From contig JBCCBM010000001.1 in NCBI GenBank assembly GCA_039034015.1, positions 62,001 to 126,000 on the forward strand: 64,000 bases of DNA, given 5' to 3'. The position numbers and the translations under genes are program-made. Positions within the stretch are counted from its first letter, which is position 1, and every line of letters begins with the position of its first letter. Origin of the DNA: Acuticoccus sp039034015 (GTDB taxonomy: Bacteria; Pseudomonadota; Alphaproteobacteria; Rhizobiales; Amorphaceae). Positions 1-8,822 of this stretch are shown here, piece after piece. Under the pieces are notes generated by a model that was not told where the DNA came from, made no database searches, and was given only the letters and a program-made list of their open reading frames with translations.

Positions 1-68
1 GGGGGCGGGTTGACGCGGCGCGCAGAGTGTGGCGCTGAAACCGCGTTGCGCCCGGGGAGACACCACCA

Positions 69-1343
69 ATGTTCGACATGCGCGTTGTGCGCGAGGAGGC
101 TGCGGCCTTCGATGCTGGCCTCTTAAAGCGGGGGCTGGCGCCGCAATCGGCCGCGCTGATCGCGCTGGACGATGAACGCCGCGCCGTGATTGCCAAGCTG
201 CAACAGGCGCAAACCGAGCGCAACGCCGCCTCAAAGGCCATCGGCAAGGCGAAGGCCGCCAAGGACGAGGCGGAGGCGGCCCGGATGATCGCGGCTGTCT
301 CTGCGCTGAAAGGCGAGATCCAGGCCGGCGAAGAGCGCGAGCGCGAGATTGCAGCAAGCCTTGAGGCAACGCTCGCAGGCCTTCCCAACACGCCGCTGGC
401 GGATGTGCCGGAGGGGGCGGACGAGAGCGCCAACGTTGAGTTGCGCCGGGTGGGCGAGCCGCTCGCGTTCGACTTCACCCCAAAACCCCATGATGAGCTG
501 GGCGAAGCGCTGGGCCTCATGGATTTTGACAATGCCGGCCAGATTGCCGGCGCGCGCTTTACGGTATTGTCGGGGAAGCTTGCGCGGCTGGAGCGGGCGC
601 TCGGCCAATTCATGATTGACCTTCACACCGGCGAACACGGCTATGAGGAAGTGTCGCCGCCGCTTTTGGTGCGCGATGCCGCCCTTTTCGGCACGTCGCA
701 ATTGCCAAAATTTGAGGATGACCTCTTCAAAACCACCGACGGGCGCTGGCTGATCCCGACCGCTGAGGTGCCGCTCACCAATCTGGTGCGTGAGCGCATT
801 TTGGCGGCGGGCAACCTTCCGATCCGGGTGACCGCGCTCACGCCGTGCTTTCGCTCGGAGGCCGGCTCGGCGGGGCGGGACACGCGCGGCATGCTGCGCC
901 AGCATCAGTTTCAAAAGTGCGAGCTTGTGTCGATTGTCCCGCCGGAGGACGGTGAGGCGGAGCAGGAGCGCATGACGGCGTGCGCGGAAAAGGTGCTCAC
1001 CGCGCTTGGTCTTCCCTATCGTGTGGTGACGCTCGCCACCGGTGACCTTGGCTTTGGCGCCCAGCGCACCTTTGACATAGAGGTGTGGCTGCCGGGGCAG
1101 GGGGCGTATCGGGAGATTTCGTCGTGCTCGGTCTGCGGCACGTTTCAGGCGCGACGGATGGGGGCGCGGTATCGCCCGGCGCCCGATGCGCCGCCGCAAT
1201 TTGTGGCAACGCTCAACGGGTCCGGCGTTGCGGTGGGCCGCGCGCTGATTGCGGTGATGGAGAATTGTCAGCGTGCCGATGGGTCCATTGCGGTGCCAGA
1301 GGTTTTGCAGCGCTACACCGACTTTGACGTTATCGCCCCATGA
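69..1343 (+). CDS. serS: Seryl-tRNA synthetase
   Basis: This 424-aa cytosolic class II aminoacyl-tRNA synthetase charges tRNA-Ser with serine. Residues 1 to about 105 form the helical coiled-coil arm that grips the tRNA. The catalytic domain follows, with motif 2 (FRSEAG...QFQKCEL, about residues 260-285) and motif 3 (LNGSGVAVGRALIAVMEN, about 385-402). The length is normal for the family. The ATG has a good GGGGAGA ribosome-binding site at 55-61. The stop overlaps the pcm start by 4 nt (ATGA), so the two are translationally coupled. In many alphaproteobacteria tatC precedes and surE follows serS. The window starts too late to see the former, and surE is absent. Confidence 0.98.
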   Translation: MFDMRVVREEAAAFDAGLLKRGLAPQSAALIALDDERRAVIAKLQQAQTERNAASKAIGKAKAAKDEAEAARMIAAVSALKGEIQAGEEREREIAASLEATLAGLPNTPLADVPEGADESANVELRRVGEPLAFDFTPKPHDELGEALGLMDFDNAGQIAGARFTVLSGKLARLERALGQFMIDLHTGEHGYEEVSPPLLVRDAALFGTSQLPKFEDDLFKTTDGRWLIPTAEVPLTNLVRERILAAGNLPIRVTALTPCFRSEAGSAGRDTRGMLRQHQFQKCELVSIVPPEDGEAEQERMTACAEKVLTALGLPYRVVTLATGDLGFGAQRTFDIEVWLPGQGAYREISSCSVCGTFQARRMGARYRPAPDAPPQFVATLNGSGVAVGRALIAVMENCQRADGSIAVPEVLQRYTDFDVIAP

Positions 1344-1981
1344 TCGATGAGGCGGTGGGGCGGGCCGAGCTGATCCTGCACCTTCGCCGCCAAAGTGTTG
1401 CGAGCGTCAAAGTGCTGTCGGCGATGGAGCGGGTGCCGCGGTCGATGTTTTTGCGCGCGGCGGAGCAGCCGCTTGCCTACAAGGACCGCGCGCTGCCCAT
1501 TGAATGCGGGCAGACCATCTCGCAGCCGACGGTGGTGGCGATGATGACGGAGGCGCTTGCCCTCACCGGGGCGGAGCGTGTGCTGGAGGTGGGGACAGGG
1601 TCAGGCTACCAAACGGCGGTGCTGTCCCACCTTGCGGCGCGCGTTGTGAGTGTGGAGCGGTTTGAAGCGCTTTCTGGCCTTGCGCGGGAGCGGTTGACCG
1701 TTCTGGGGCTCCGCAATGTTACCCTTTTGGTGGCCGATGGGGCTGAGCCTTTGGGGGGCGAGCCGCTTGACCGTGTGCTTGTGACGGCGGCAGCGCAGGA
1801 CTTGCCTTCGCCGCTTTTGGACGCGTTGTCGCCGGGGGGCGTGCTTGTTGCGCCCATTGGCCCGGCGGATGGGGTGCAGACGTTGACGCGGTGGACCCGC
1901 TCGGACGAGGGCGTGCGAACCGAGGCGTTGGCGGCGGTTCGGTTCGTGCCGCTTCGTCGTGGTGTGCGATTGGCGCACTGA
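1340..1981 (+). CDS. pcm: Protein-L-isoaspartate O-methyltransferase
   Basis: This 213-aa SAM-dependent enzyme methylates isoaspartyl residues in aged proteins and so starts their repair. The SAM-binding motif I (LEVGTGSGYQTAVL) lies at about residues 83-96. The family substrate loop (IECGQTISQPTVVAMM) precedes it. The length matches the Pcm family. The gene overlaps serS by 4 nt. Its usual partner surE is not between them. Confidence 0.95.
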   Translation: MIDEAVGRAELILHLRRQSVASVKVLSAMERVPRSMFLRAAEQPLAYKDRALPIECGQTISQPTVVAMMTEALALTGAERVLEVGTGSGYQTAVLSHLAARVVSVERFEALSGLARERLTVLGLRNVTLLVADGAEPLGGEPLDRVLVTAAAQDLPSPLLDALSPGGVLVAPIGPADGVQTLTRWTRSDEGVRTEALAAVRFVPLRRGVRLAH

Positions 1982-2141
1982 GCGCTGCACATTTGTGTCT
2001 GGCGAGACACACCTTGTGAACCATCGCGTGCGGGAAACGCGCTGTTGGCCGACTCATCCCGATTGACCAAGGTCCCTTAAGGTTTCGTCAACGCGGCACC
2101 GCCCCTTATGCGAGCGTATTTTTGTGCGACGGGGATGTGCC

Positions 2142-3371
2142 ATGCGTGGGCGGCGAGTGGGAGTGTCACGGCTCGCAATGATCGGCGGCCTGTGTGTTGC
2201 GGCGGCAGGGTGCTCAAACGGTAACCTCAGGTTGACGAGCCTGCCGATGTTGGGGGCCTCAAATCCGCAGCCGCTGGCCTTGCAGCCCATCGAAAGCCGC
2301 GATCTTGCGCCGGCAACGGTGGCGCCGGGCCCCCAGGTGAACACCACCGCAAGCTTGAAGGCGCAGGGCTACACCCTTGAAAACGCGCCGATTGTTGAGG
2401 TGGGCGAGGCGGACACGGCCGCGAGCCTTGCCGCCGGCTTTGGCGTGCCGCCGCGGGTGATTTTTGAGGCGAACGGCCTTTCGGGCCCCCTTGATGTGAA
2501 GCCTGGCATGCGGCTCGTCATCCCGAAGAAGACGGATCTTGCGCAGACCGCCAGCGCGGACCCCAACGTTGTCACCACCGTCACCCGCTTTGGCCAGTCC
2601 GGGGCGCCGGAACCTTTGGCGCCGACGCTCGGGGCGCCGGCGGTGTCGCTGGATGCGCAGGCCGGCGAGGGGCGCCATGTGGTGCAGCCTGGCGACACGC
2701 TGTGGTCCATCGCATCGGCGCACAGGGTGACGCCGGAGGCGGTGGCGCGGCTGAATGGGCTCCCCAGCAACAGCACGGTGAAGCTTGGCACCACGCTGCG
2801 CATTCCAAAACCCTCGCTGAGCGCGCCGGCCGCGGCGCCCGCAAAGGTGGCGTCCATCGCGCCCACCATCACCACTGATCCAATGCCCACCGATGCGCTC
2901 CCCACCGAGGTGGTGCGGGATGACACGGCGCTGCCCCAACCGTCGAAGACGCAAAAGCCTGCGCCGACTGTGACGGCCAAAGCGCCGGCCACAAAAGGGT
3001 TCAGCTGGCCGGTGCAGGGGCGCATTATTGCAGGCTTCGGCAAGCAGCCGGATGGGGCGCGCAATGATGGGATCAACCTTTCGGTCCCCGCCGGGACGCC
3101 TGTGCGCGCGGCGAAGGGGGGCACGGTGATTTACGCCGGGAACGAGCTTGAGGGGTATGGCAACCTCATCCTCGTCCAGCATGAGAATGACTGGGTGTCG
3201 GCCTATGCGCACAATGAGACGCTGAAGGTTTCGCGCGGGGACACGGTGACCAAAGGTCAGGCGATCGCAAGCGTTGGGAAGACGGGCTCGGTGGAAAAGC
3301 CGCAGCTTCACTTTGAGCTTCGCAAGAAGTCGACGCCGGTTGACCCGCTGCCGCACCTTTCGGGGGCGTGA
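2142..3371 (+). CDS. LysM/M23 (NlpD-like) lipoprotein, probable amidase activator
   Basis: This is a 409-aa envelope protein. A signal peptide ends in a lipobox (VAAAGC), so the Cys should be lipidated. Two LysM peptidoglycan-binding domains follow (the second starts HVVQPGDTLWSIA), then a Pro/Ala-rich linker and a C-terminal M23/LytM domain. Catalytic ligands look lost: the first zinc motif reads NDGIN instead of HxGID, and the last reads QLH instead of HLH. By analogy with E. coli NlpD it probably activates a cell-division amidase rather than cutting murein itself. A GTG start at 2124 is possible, but the ATG at 2142 sits 7 nt after a GGGG and gives a cleaner signal peptide. Confidence 0.9.
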   Translation: MRGRRVGVSRLAMIGGLCVAAAGCSNGNLRLTSLPMLGASNPQPLALQPIESRDLAPATVAPGPQVNTTASLKAQGYTLENAPIVEVGEADTAASLAAGFGVPPRVIFEANGLSGPLDVKPGMRLVIPKKTDLAQTASADPNVVTTVTRFGQSGAPEPLAPTLGAPAVSLDAQAGEGRHVVQPGDTLWSIASAHRVTPEAVARLNGLPSNSTVKLGTTLRIPKPSLSAPAAAPAKVASIAPTITTDPMPTDALPTEVVRDDTALPQPSKTQKPAPTVTAKAPATKGFSWPVQGRIIAGFGKQPDGARNDGINLSVPAGTPVRAAKGGTVIYAGNELEGYGNLILVQHENDWVSAYAHNETLKVSRGDTVTKGQAIASVGKTGSVEKPQLHFELRKKSTPVDPLPHLSGA

Positions 3372-3757
3372 GGGTGCGGCTTGCAACCATCCTCGCGCTT
3401 CTTCCCTGTGCGGCGTTGGCGCAGGACCCGATTGATGGTGAGATGCAGCGTTGTCTTGATGGGGCGAGCTCCACCATGGAGATGCGCACCTGTGTGATGG
3501 CGGCGGCGGATGCGTGGGATGGGGCGCTCAATGACGCATACCGCGCGGCGATGGGCGAGCGGGATGCGGCGGGCAAGGCGGCGCTGCGCGAGGCCCAGCG
3601 CGCGTGGCTTGCCTACCGCGATGGGGATGCCGCCTTTCGTGGTCAGGATTTTCAGTTTGGCGTTGATGGGACCATCAAGCAGCTGGAGCTGGATGAGGCG
3701 GGGCTCTCGGTGGTGCGCGCCCGGGCGATGCTTTTGCGGGGCTATATTAGCCGCTGA
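3368..3757 (+). CDS. LprI/DUF1311-family secreted protein
   Basis: This 129-aa protein starts with GTG and overlaps the preceding stop (GTGA), so it belongs to the same operon. An N-terminal signal peptide ends near ALAQ. The mature part carries the DUF1311/LprI pattern: paired cysteines (MQRCLDGAS and MRTCVMAAAD) and a helical segment ending in QRAWLAYRD. LprI of Mycobacterium is reported to inhibit lysozyme. For this copy only periplasmic location and family membership can be supported. Its 3' end overlaps the convergent DUF815 ATPase gene by 11 bp. Confidence 0.85.
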   Translation: MRVRLATILALLPCAALAQDPIDGEMQRCLDGASSTMEMRTCVMAAADAWDGALNDAYRAAMGERDAAGKAALREAQRAWLAYRDGDAAFRGQDFQFGVDGTIKQLELDEAGLSVVRARAMLLRGYISR

Positions 3758-4586
3758 TCCGCACGCCTTTTCGGCCGGCAAGGTCTTGCACGAATTGCCA
3801 GGCGACGCGGCCTGAGCGGCTGCCCCGTGTGGTGGCCCATTCCAGCGCGTCCCGCCGCAGGGTGTCGGCATCTTCTTCGATGGAAAATGCGGTGCAGTAG
3901 GCGGTGACCATGGCGAGGAAATCGTCCTGGCTGCAGCGGTGGAAGCCGAGCCACAGGCCGAACCGGTCGGACAGCGAGACCTTTTCCTCCACCGCGTCGC
4001 CGGGGTTGATGGCGGTGCCCCGCTCATTCTCGATCATGTCGCGGGGGAGGATGTGGCGCCGGTTGGACGTGGCGTAGAAGAGGACGTTTTCGGGCCGGCC
4101 CTCGACGCCGCCGTCGAGCACGGCCTTGAGCGATTTATACGTGGTCTCGCCCTGGTCGAACGAAAGATCGTCACACAGGATGATGAAGCGGTGGGGCGTG
4201 GGGCGCACCAGGGTCATGAGGTCGGGGAGGGTGCCGATGTCCTCCCGGTGGATTTCGATCAGCTTTAAGCCTGGCGTTTGGGCGTGGACGGCCTTCACCA
4301 GGGAGGATTTCCCCATGCCGCGGGCGCCCCACAGGAGGGCGTTGTTGGCGGGAAACCCATCGGCAAAACGGCGGGTGTTGTCCATCAGCGTGTCGCGGTT
4401 GCGGTCGATCCCTTTGAGGAGCGTCAGCGGCACGCGGGCGACCTTTGGGACGGGGGCGAGCCGGCCATCGGCGTGCCAGAGGAAGGCGTGGGCGGCAAAG
4501 TCGGGCGCGGTGCGCTCGGGCGGGGCCATGCGGGTGAGGATGGCGGCGAGGGCATCGAGGCGGGCAAGGAGGGCGTCGTCGGTCAT
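3747..4586 (-). CDS. DUF815 AAA-type ATP-binding protein
   Basis: This 279-aa predicted cytosolic P-loop ATPase of unknown function has Walker A (GARGMGKSS, about residues 87-95) and a Walker B-like segment (FIILCDDLSF, about 127-136). DUF815 proteins are conserved next to secDF-yajC in alphaproteobacteria, as here, but no role has been established. The reading frame extends upstream to 4715. The ATG at 4586 (MTDDALL) is preferred because a longer form would run into the divergent yajC start. Confidence 0.88.
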   Translation of the reverse strand: MTDDALLARLDALAAILTRMAPPERTAPDFAAHAFLWHADGRLAPVPKVARVPLTLLKGIDRNRDTLMDNTRRFADGFPANNALLWGARGMGKSSLVKAVHAQTPGLKLIEIHREDIGTLPDLMTLVRPTPHRFIILCDDLSFDQGETTYKSLKAVLDGGVEGRPENVLFYATSNRRHILPRDMIENERGTAINPGDAVEEKVSLSDRFGLWLGFHRCSQDDFLAMVTAYCTAFSIEEDADTLRRDALEWATTRGSRSGRVAWQFVQDLAGRKGVRISG

Positions 4587-4704
4587 GACTTCGCGGTTAG
4601 CGCGGGGCGAGGCGCGTTGCAAATTCTGCCCCCAATCGTTAAGTCGGCGGGAATGGCGGCGCCAGCGCTTGCGTTGGGGCTGAACAAAACTCCAAAGGTT
4701 GCTC

Positions 4705-5040
4705 ATGTTCGTCACCGAAGCCTACGCGCAGGCTCCTGGCTCGGCGGGCGGCGCGGACTTTCTGGTCTCGCTGCTCCCGTTCGTGCTCATCTTCGTCATC
4801 ATGTACTTTCTCATCATCCGCCCCCAGCGGCAGCGGATGAAGGCGCACCAGGCGATGGTCTCGGCGCTGAAACGCAATGATTTGATCGTCACGTCCGGTG
4901 GTTTGGTTGGAAAAATCACCAAGGTGGTGGATGACGGCGAGATTGAAGTGAAGTTTGGCGAGAACGAGCCCATGCGCGTTGTCCGCTCCACCATCACCGA
5001 AGTGCGGGCCAAGCCCGAGCCCCAGGCGGCCAACGACTGA
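4705..5040 (+). CDS. yajC: Preprotein translocase subunit YajC
   Basis: This 111-aa single-pass inner-membrane subunit associates with SecDF. One hydrophobic helix (about residues 22-42) is followed by the family motif IIRPQRQRMKAHQ and a small beta-rich cytosolic domain. The ATG at 4705 follows AAAGG with good spacing. A TTG at 4699 is the alternative. The stop overlaps the secD ATG by one base (TGATG), giving the standard yajC-secD-secF operon. Confidence 0.96.
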   Translation: MFVTEAYAQAPGSAGGADFLVSLLPFVLIFVIMYFLIIRPQRQRMKAHQAMVSALKRNDLIVTSGGLVGKITKVVDDGEIEVKFGENEPMRVVRSTITEVRAKPEPQAAND

Positions 5041-6659
5041 TGCTCCATTTCGCCCGCTGGCAGATTGTCCTCATTGTTCTGACCGTTGTGATCGGGGTGT
5101 TGGCGGTGATGCCAAACCTTGTGCCGCGCTCGTGGACGGAGGCGCTGCCCGGGTGGCTGCCGAAGGAGCGCATCGTCCTGGGGCTTGACCTGCAGGGCGG
5201 TGCCTACCTTCTCTACGAGGTGGATCGACAGGATTATATTGATAAACGGCTTCGCTCGCTCACCGGCGAGATCCGTGCGTCCCTGCGCCAATCGCCCCGG
5301 ATCGGCTACACCGGCCTTGGGGTGGTGGATGGCGGCGTTCAGGTGCGCATCCGCGATGCCGCGCAGCTTGACGAGGCGCGGGAGCGCTTGGAGCCGCTGG
5401 AAAACCCGCTGACACAAAACCTGTTCGGCGGCGCGCCCACCTATGAGTTCGACCTCACCGAGGGCGACAATGGCGTTTTGCGGTTCGACTTTACGTCCAC
5501 GGGGCTTTCGGAGCGCATTCGCTCCATCGTTGACCAATCCATCGAGGTCGTCCGCCGCCGGATTGACGAGCTCGGCACCACCGAGCCCAACATTCAGCGG
5601 GAGGGCGAAGATCGCATTTTGGTGGAGGCGCCGGGCGGCAACCCAGAACAGTTGAAGGCCCTTGTGGGGACGACGGCGCAGCTGACGTTCCACCTGGTGG
5701 ATCAGTCCGTGTCGGGCGAGGAGGCGATGCGCACGCGCCCGCCGGCCGGGACAATGGTGCTCCTCACCTCAGAGGATGATGATTTTCAGCCGCTCTCGCC
5801 GGTGGTCGTTGAGGAATCGCCGCTCTTGACGGGCGAAGACCTTGTGGACGCCCAGCCCGCGTTCGAGCAGCAGACCAACGAGCCCGTGGTGACGTTCCGC
5901 CTCACAACGTCGGGCGCGCGCCGGTTTGGCGAGGTGACGAGCCAGAATGTCGGCCGGCCCTTCGCCATCGTGCTCGACGATGAGGTGATTTCCGCGCCCC
6001 AGATCCGCGAGCCGATTGTGGGCGGGGCGGGGCAGATTTCGGGCTCGTTCTCGGTGCAGTCGGCGAACGACCTTGCAATTTTGCTCCGCGCGGGTGCGCT
6101 GCCGGCCGCGCTCACACTGGTGGAAGAGCGCACGGTGGGGCCGGGGCTTGGCGCCGACTCCATTGCAGCTGGTGAGACGGCGGCGATTGTGGCCGGGTTG
6201 CTGGTCGTGGTGGCGATGATTGCGGTCTACGGCGTGTTCGGGATCTTTGCGAATATTGCGCTGATCACGAACATTACGTTGCTGTTGGGGTTGTTGTCGC
6301 TGCTTGGGGCAACGCTCACCTTGCCGGGGATTGCGGGCATCGTCCTCACCATGGGCATGGCGGTGGATGCCAACGTGTTGATTTATGAGCGAATACGGGA
6401 GGAGGGGAAGGCTGGGCGAACGCCGATCCTTGCCATCGACACCGGCTTCTCCAAAGCGTTCACGCCAATCTTGGATGCCAACATCACGACGTTGATTGCG
6501 GCTGTCATCCTCTTCCAACTGGGCTCGGGTCCGATCCGCGGCTTCGCGGTGACGCTGGCGATCGGCATCTTGACGACCGTCTTCACGGCGTTCCTCTTCA
6601 CTCGGCTTTTGGTCGCCCTTTGGGTGCGGCGCAAGCGGCCGACCGCGATCCCGGTGTGA
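5040..6659 (+). CDS. secD: Protein translocase subunit SecD
   Basis: This 539-aa membrane protein uses the proton gradient with SecF to help preproteins leave the Sec channel on the periplasmic side. The sequence shows the N-terminal TM helix, the D1 motif (GLDLQGGAYLLYEV), a large periplasmic P1 domain, and five C-terminal TM helices. The RND signature GIVLTMGMAVDANVLIYERIREE lies near residue 440, here split only for mention of MGMAVDANV and YERIREE. Length and gene order are typical. Confidence 0.97.
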   Translation: MLHFARWQIVLIVLTVVIGVLAVMPNLVPRSWTEALPGWLPKERIVLGLDLQGGAYLLYEVDRQDYIDKRLRSLTGEIRASLRQSPRIGYTGLGVVDGGVQVRIRDAAQLDEARERLEPLENPLTQNLFGGAPTYEFDLTEGDNGVLRFDFTSTGLSERIRSIVDQSIEVVRRRIDELGTTEPNIQREGEDRILVEAPGGNPEQLKALVGTTAQLTFHLVDQSVSGEEAMRTRPPAGTMVLLTSEDDDFQPLSPVVVEESPLLTGEDLVDAQPAFEQQTNEPVVTFRLTTSGARRFGEVTSQNVGRPFAIVLDDEVISAPQIREPIVGGAGQISGSFSVQSANDLAILLRAGALPAALTLVEERTVGPGLGADSIAAGETAAIVAGLLVVVAMIAVYGVFGIFANIALITNITLLLGLLSLLGATLTLPGIAGIVLTMGMAVDANVLIYERIREEGKAGRTPILAIDTGFSKAFTPILDANITTLIAAVILFQLGSGPIRGFAVTLAIGILTTVFTAFLFTRLLVALWVRRKRPTAIPV

Positions 6660-6663
6660 CGCC

Positions 6664-7611
6664 ATGAAGCTCATCAACCTTCCCACCGACACCAACATTG
6701 GCTTTATGCGGGTGCGCGCGCCCGCGGTGATCACCTCGCTGGTGCTGTGCGTGGTTTCGCTGGTGCTCTTCATCGGCGTCGGCATGAACTATGGCATCGA
6801 CTTCCGCGGCGGCACGGTGGTGGAGCTGCGCTTTGAAGAGCCGGCCAACATTGGGGCCCTCCGCTCCGAGATTGGCGAGCTTGGGCTGGGCGACGTTCAG
6901 ATTGTCGAGTTTGGCGCCGCGACGGACGTTTTGATCCGCGTTGAGGAGCAGCCTGGCGGCGAGGCGGCCCAGCAGCGCGCTGTCATCCTCCTGCGGGAGA
7001 TTTATGAGGAGAGCGCGGAATTTCGCCGGGTTGAGGTGGTGGGGCCGCGCGTGTCGGGCGAGCTTGCCCGCGCGGGGGCGATTGCCATTGTGGTCGCGCT
7101 CCTGGCGATCATGGCCTACATCTGGATCCGCTTTGAGTGGCACTTTGCCATCGGCGCGGTGCTGACGACCTTCCACGATGTTGTCCTGACCATAGGCCTC
7201 TTTTCGGCAACACAGCTCGAATTCAGTTTATCCTCCATCGCGGCGGTCCTCACAATTGTGGGGTATTCGTTGAACGACACGGTGGTGGTCTATGACCGGG
7301 TGCGGGAGAATTTGCGCCGGTTCAAAAAGATGCCGATGCCGGACCTTTTGAACCTTTCCATCAACCAGATGCTGTCGCGCACGTTGATGACGTCGATCAC
7401 GACGCTGCTTGCCCTTGGCGCGCTGTTTGTGGTGGGCGGTGAGGTGATCCGCTCGTTCACCTTTGCGATGATTTGGGGCGTTGTGGTGGGCACCTTCTCG
7501 TCGATCTTTATTGCGGCGCCGCTCCTCATCACGCTGAAGCTGCGGCCGGAGCGCATGGGCGGCGATGATGCTGAGCCCGATGCGCCCGAGGGCGAGCCGC
7601 AAAAGGCGTAA
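6664..7611 (+). CDS. secF: Protein translocase subunit SecF
   Basis: This 315-aa partner of SecD has a first TM helix, the motif MNYGIDFRGGTVVELRF, a small periplasmic domain and five further TM helices. The conserved segment GYSLNDTVVVYDRVREN lies near residue 200, where proton-relay residues are expected. The gene starts 4 nt after secD and ends 3 nt before the Mth938-like gene, so transcription through all of them is likely. Confidence 0.97.
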   Translation: MKLINLPTDTNIGFMRVRAPAVITSLVLCVVSLVLFIGVGMNYGIDFRGGTVVELRFEEPANIGALRSEIGELGLGDVQIVEFGAATDVLIRVEEQPGGEAAQQRAVILLREIYEESAEFRRVEVVGPRVSGELARAGAIAIVVALLAIMAYIWIRFEWHFAIGAVLTTFHDVVLTIGLFSATQLEFSLSSIAAVLTIVGYSLNDTVVVYDRVRENLRRFKKMPMPDLLNLSINQMLSRTLMTSITTLLALGALFVVGGEVIRSFTFAMIWGVVVGTFSSIFIAAPLLITLKLRPERMGGDDAEPDAPEGEPQKA

Positions 7612-7614
7612 TCG

Positions 7615-7998
7615 ATGTCCGGCCTCGTCATCCGTGACGCGCACTTTCCGGGCCGCGCGCCGCTGGACGCGTACGGCAACGGCGGGTTCCGCTTTGCTGA
7701 CATGTCCCACCGCGGCTCGCTCCTGTGTGTGCCCAGCGGGATTTACGGCTGGCCGCCCCGCATGGTGGATGACATCACCGGCGATGCGCTCGCCCGCATC
7801 CTTGCCGAGGCGACCGACATTGACGTCGTTCTGTTGGGCACCGGCGACATGCCGATCCCTCTGCTGGCCGAGGCGGAGCGCGCCCTTCGCGCCGGCGGCG
7901 TGCGGTATGACACGATGACGACGGGCGCTGCGGTGCGCACCTACAACGTGATGGTGGCGGAGGAGCGCCGGGTCGCGGCCGCCCTCCTTGCTGTGTGA
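7615..7998 (+). CDS. Mth938-like domain protein (NDUFAF3 family)
   Basis: This 127-aa protein belongs to the Mth938/DUF498 fold family. Recognisable segments are GFRFADMSHRGSLLCVPSGI and the core LLGTGD...AGGVRYDTMTTGAAVRTYNVM. Human NDUFAF3, a complex I assembly factor, is in this family. The bacterial role is not settled. It lies immediately after secF and overlaps the next gene by 4 nt (GTGA). That gene is related to another complex I assembly factor. Confidence 0.88.
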   Translation: MSGLVIRDAHFPGRAPLDAYGNGGFRFADMSHRGSLLCVPSGIYGWPPRMVDDITGDALARILAEATDIDVVLLGTGDMPIPLLAEAERALRAGGVRYDTMTTGAAVRTYNVMVAEERRVAAALLAV

Positions 7999-8822
7999 GT
8001 GCGTTTGCGGCAACGGTTCGCGCGGCGGACCGCACAGCCTACCTTGCCACCCTCTTTGCCCCTGAGGTTGCCCGGCCCGCGCTCCTCGCTCTTGCCGCCT
8101 ATGGCCTTGAACTCACCCGCATTGTCACCCGGGCGAACGACCCTGTGGCGGCCGAAATCCGTCTCCAATGGTGGCGCGATGCGATCCGCAACGAGGGATT
8201 TGGCGAAGGGGCGGGCGTCCCGCTGGTGACGGCGCTGCGCGAGGCGGCCAACCGCTTTGCCTGGCCGCTCGACACGCTGTGCACCATCAGCGAGGGCCGC
8301 ATCCACGACCTTTACGCCGACCCTTTTGCCGACTTTGACGCCTTCGACGGGTATGCGGGGGAGGTGTTTGGCGCGCCGCTCCAGCTGGGGGCGATGGCGG
8401 TCTCGATTGCGCGGCTGGGCGAGGCGAGCGGGCTTGCTGCGGCGCGCACCGCAGCGTCGGCGGCGGGCTATGGCGGTGTCGTCCTCTGTACGCAGGATGC
8501 GCTTCACGGCGAGGCTGCGCGGCTTTTGGTGGGCCGCACCCATGGGCCGCAAACGGCGTGGCAGAGCGCCGGTGTTGCCGATCTTCCCGCGCGCCTCAAC
8601 GCGGGTGCGGGCGCGCCACCGCCGCTCGCCGCGTTGCGCGATCACGGCCAGCGCGCTGCCGACGCCTTTTGGCGCGCTGCCGATGCCACGGCCCCTGAGG
8701 CCCGCTCAGCGCTCATCCTGGCGGGTGCTGCGACCCGCGGTCTTTCCCGCTGCGCGCCCCCCGGCCCCTTCCGCGCGCAACTGCGCCTGTGGCGCGCCGC
8801 CCGCCAGCTCCGCCCGCTGTAA
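7995..8822 (+). CDS. Squalene/phytoene synthase-like protein (NDUFAF6-like)
   Basis: This 275-aa protein has the trans-isoprenyl synthase fold. It has ALAAYGLELTRI...DPVAAEIRLQWWRDAI near the N-terminus and YAGEVFGAPLQL in the middle. The paired DxxxD motifs that hold magnesium in true squalene/phytoene synthases are not evident, so prenyl synthase activity is doubtful. The mitochondrial relative NDUFAF6 is a complex I assembly factor. The gene starts with GTG overlapping the Mth938-like stop, which argues for a shared task. Confidence 0.82.
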   Translation: MSAFAATVRAADRTAYLATLFAPEVARPALLALAAYGLELTRIVTRANDPVAAEIRLQWWRDAIRNEGFGEGAGVPLVTALREAANRFAWPLDTLCTISEGRIHDLYADPFADFDAFDGYAGEVFGAPLQLGAMAVSIARLGEASGLAAARTAASAAGYGGVVLCTQDALHGEAARLLVGRTHGPQTAWQSAGVADLPARLNAGAGAPPPLAALRDHGQRAADAFWRAADATAPEARSALILAGAATRGLSRCAPPGPFRAQLRLWRAARQLRPL

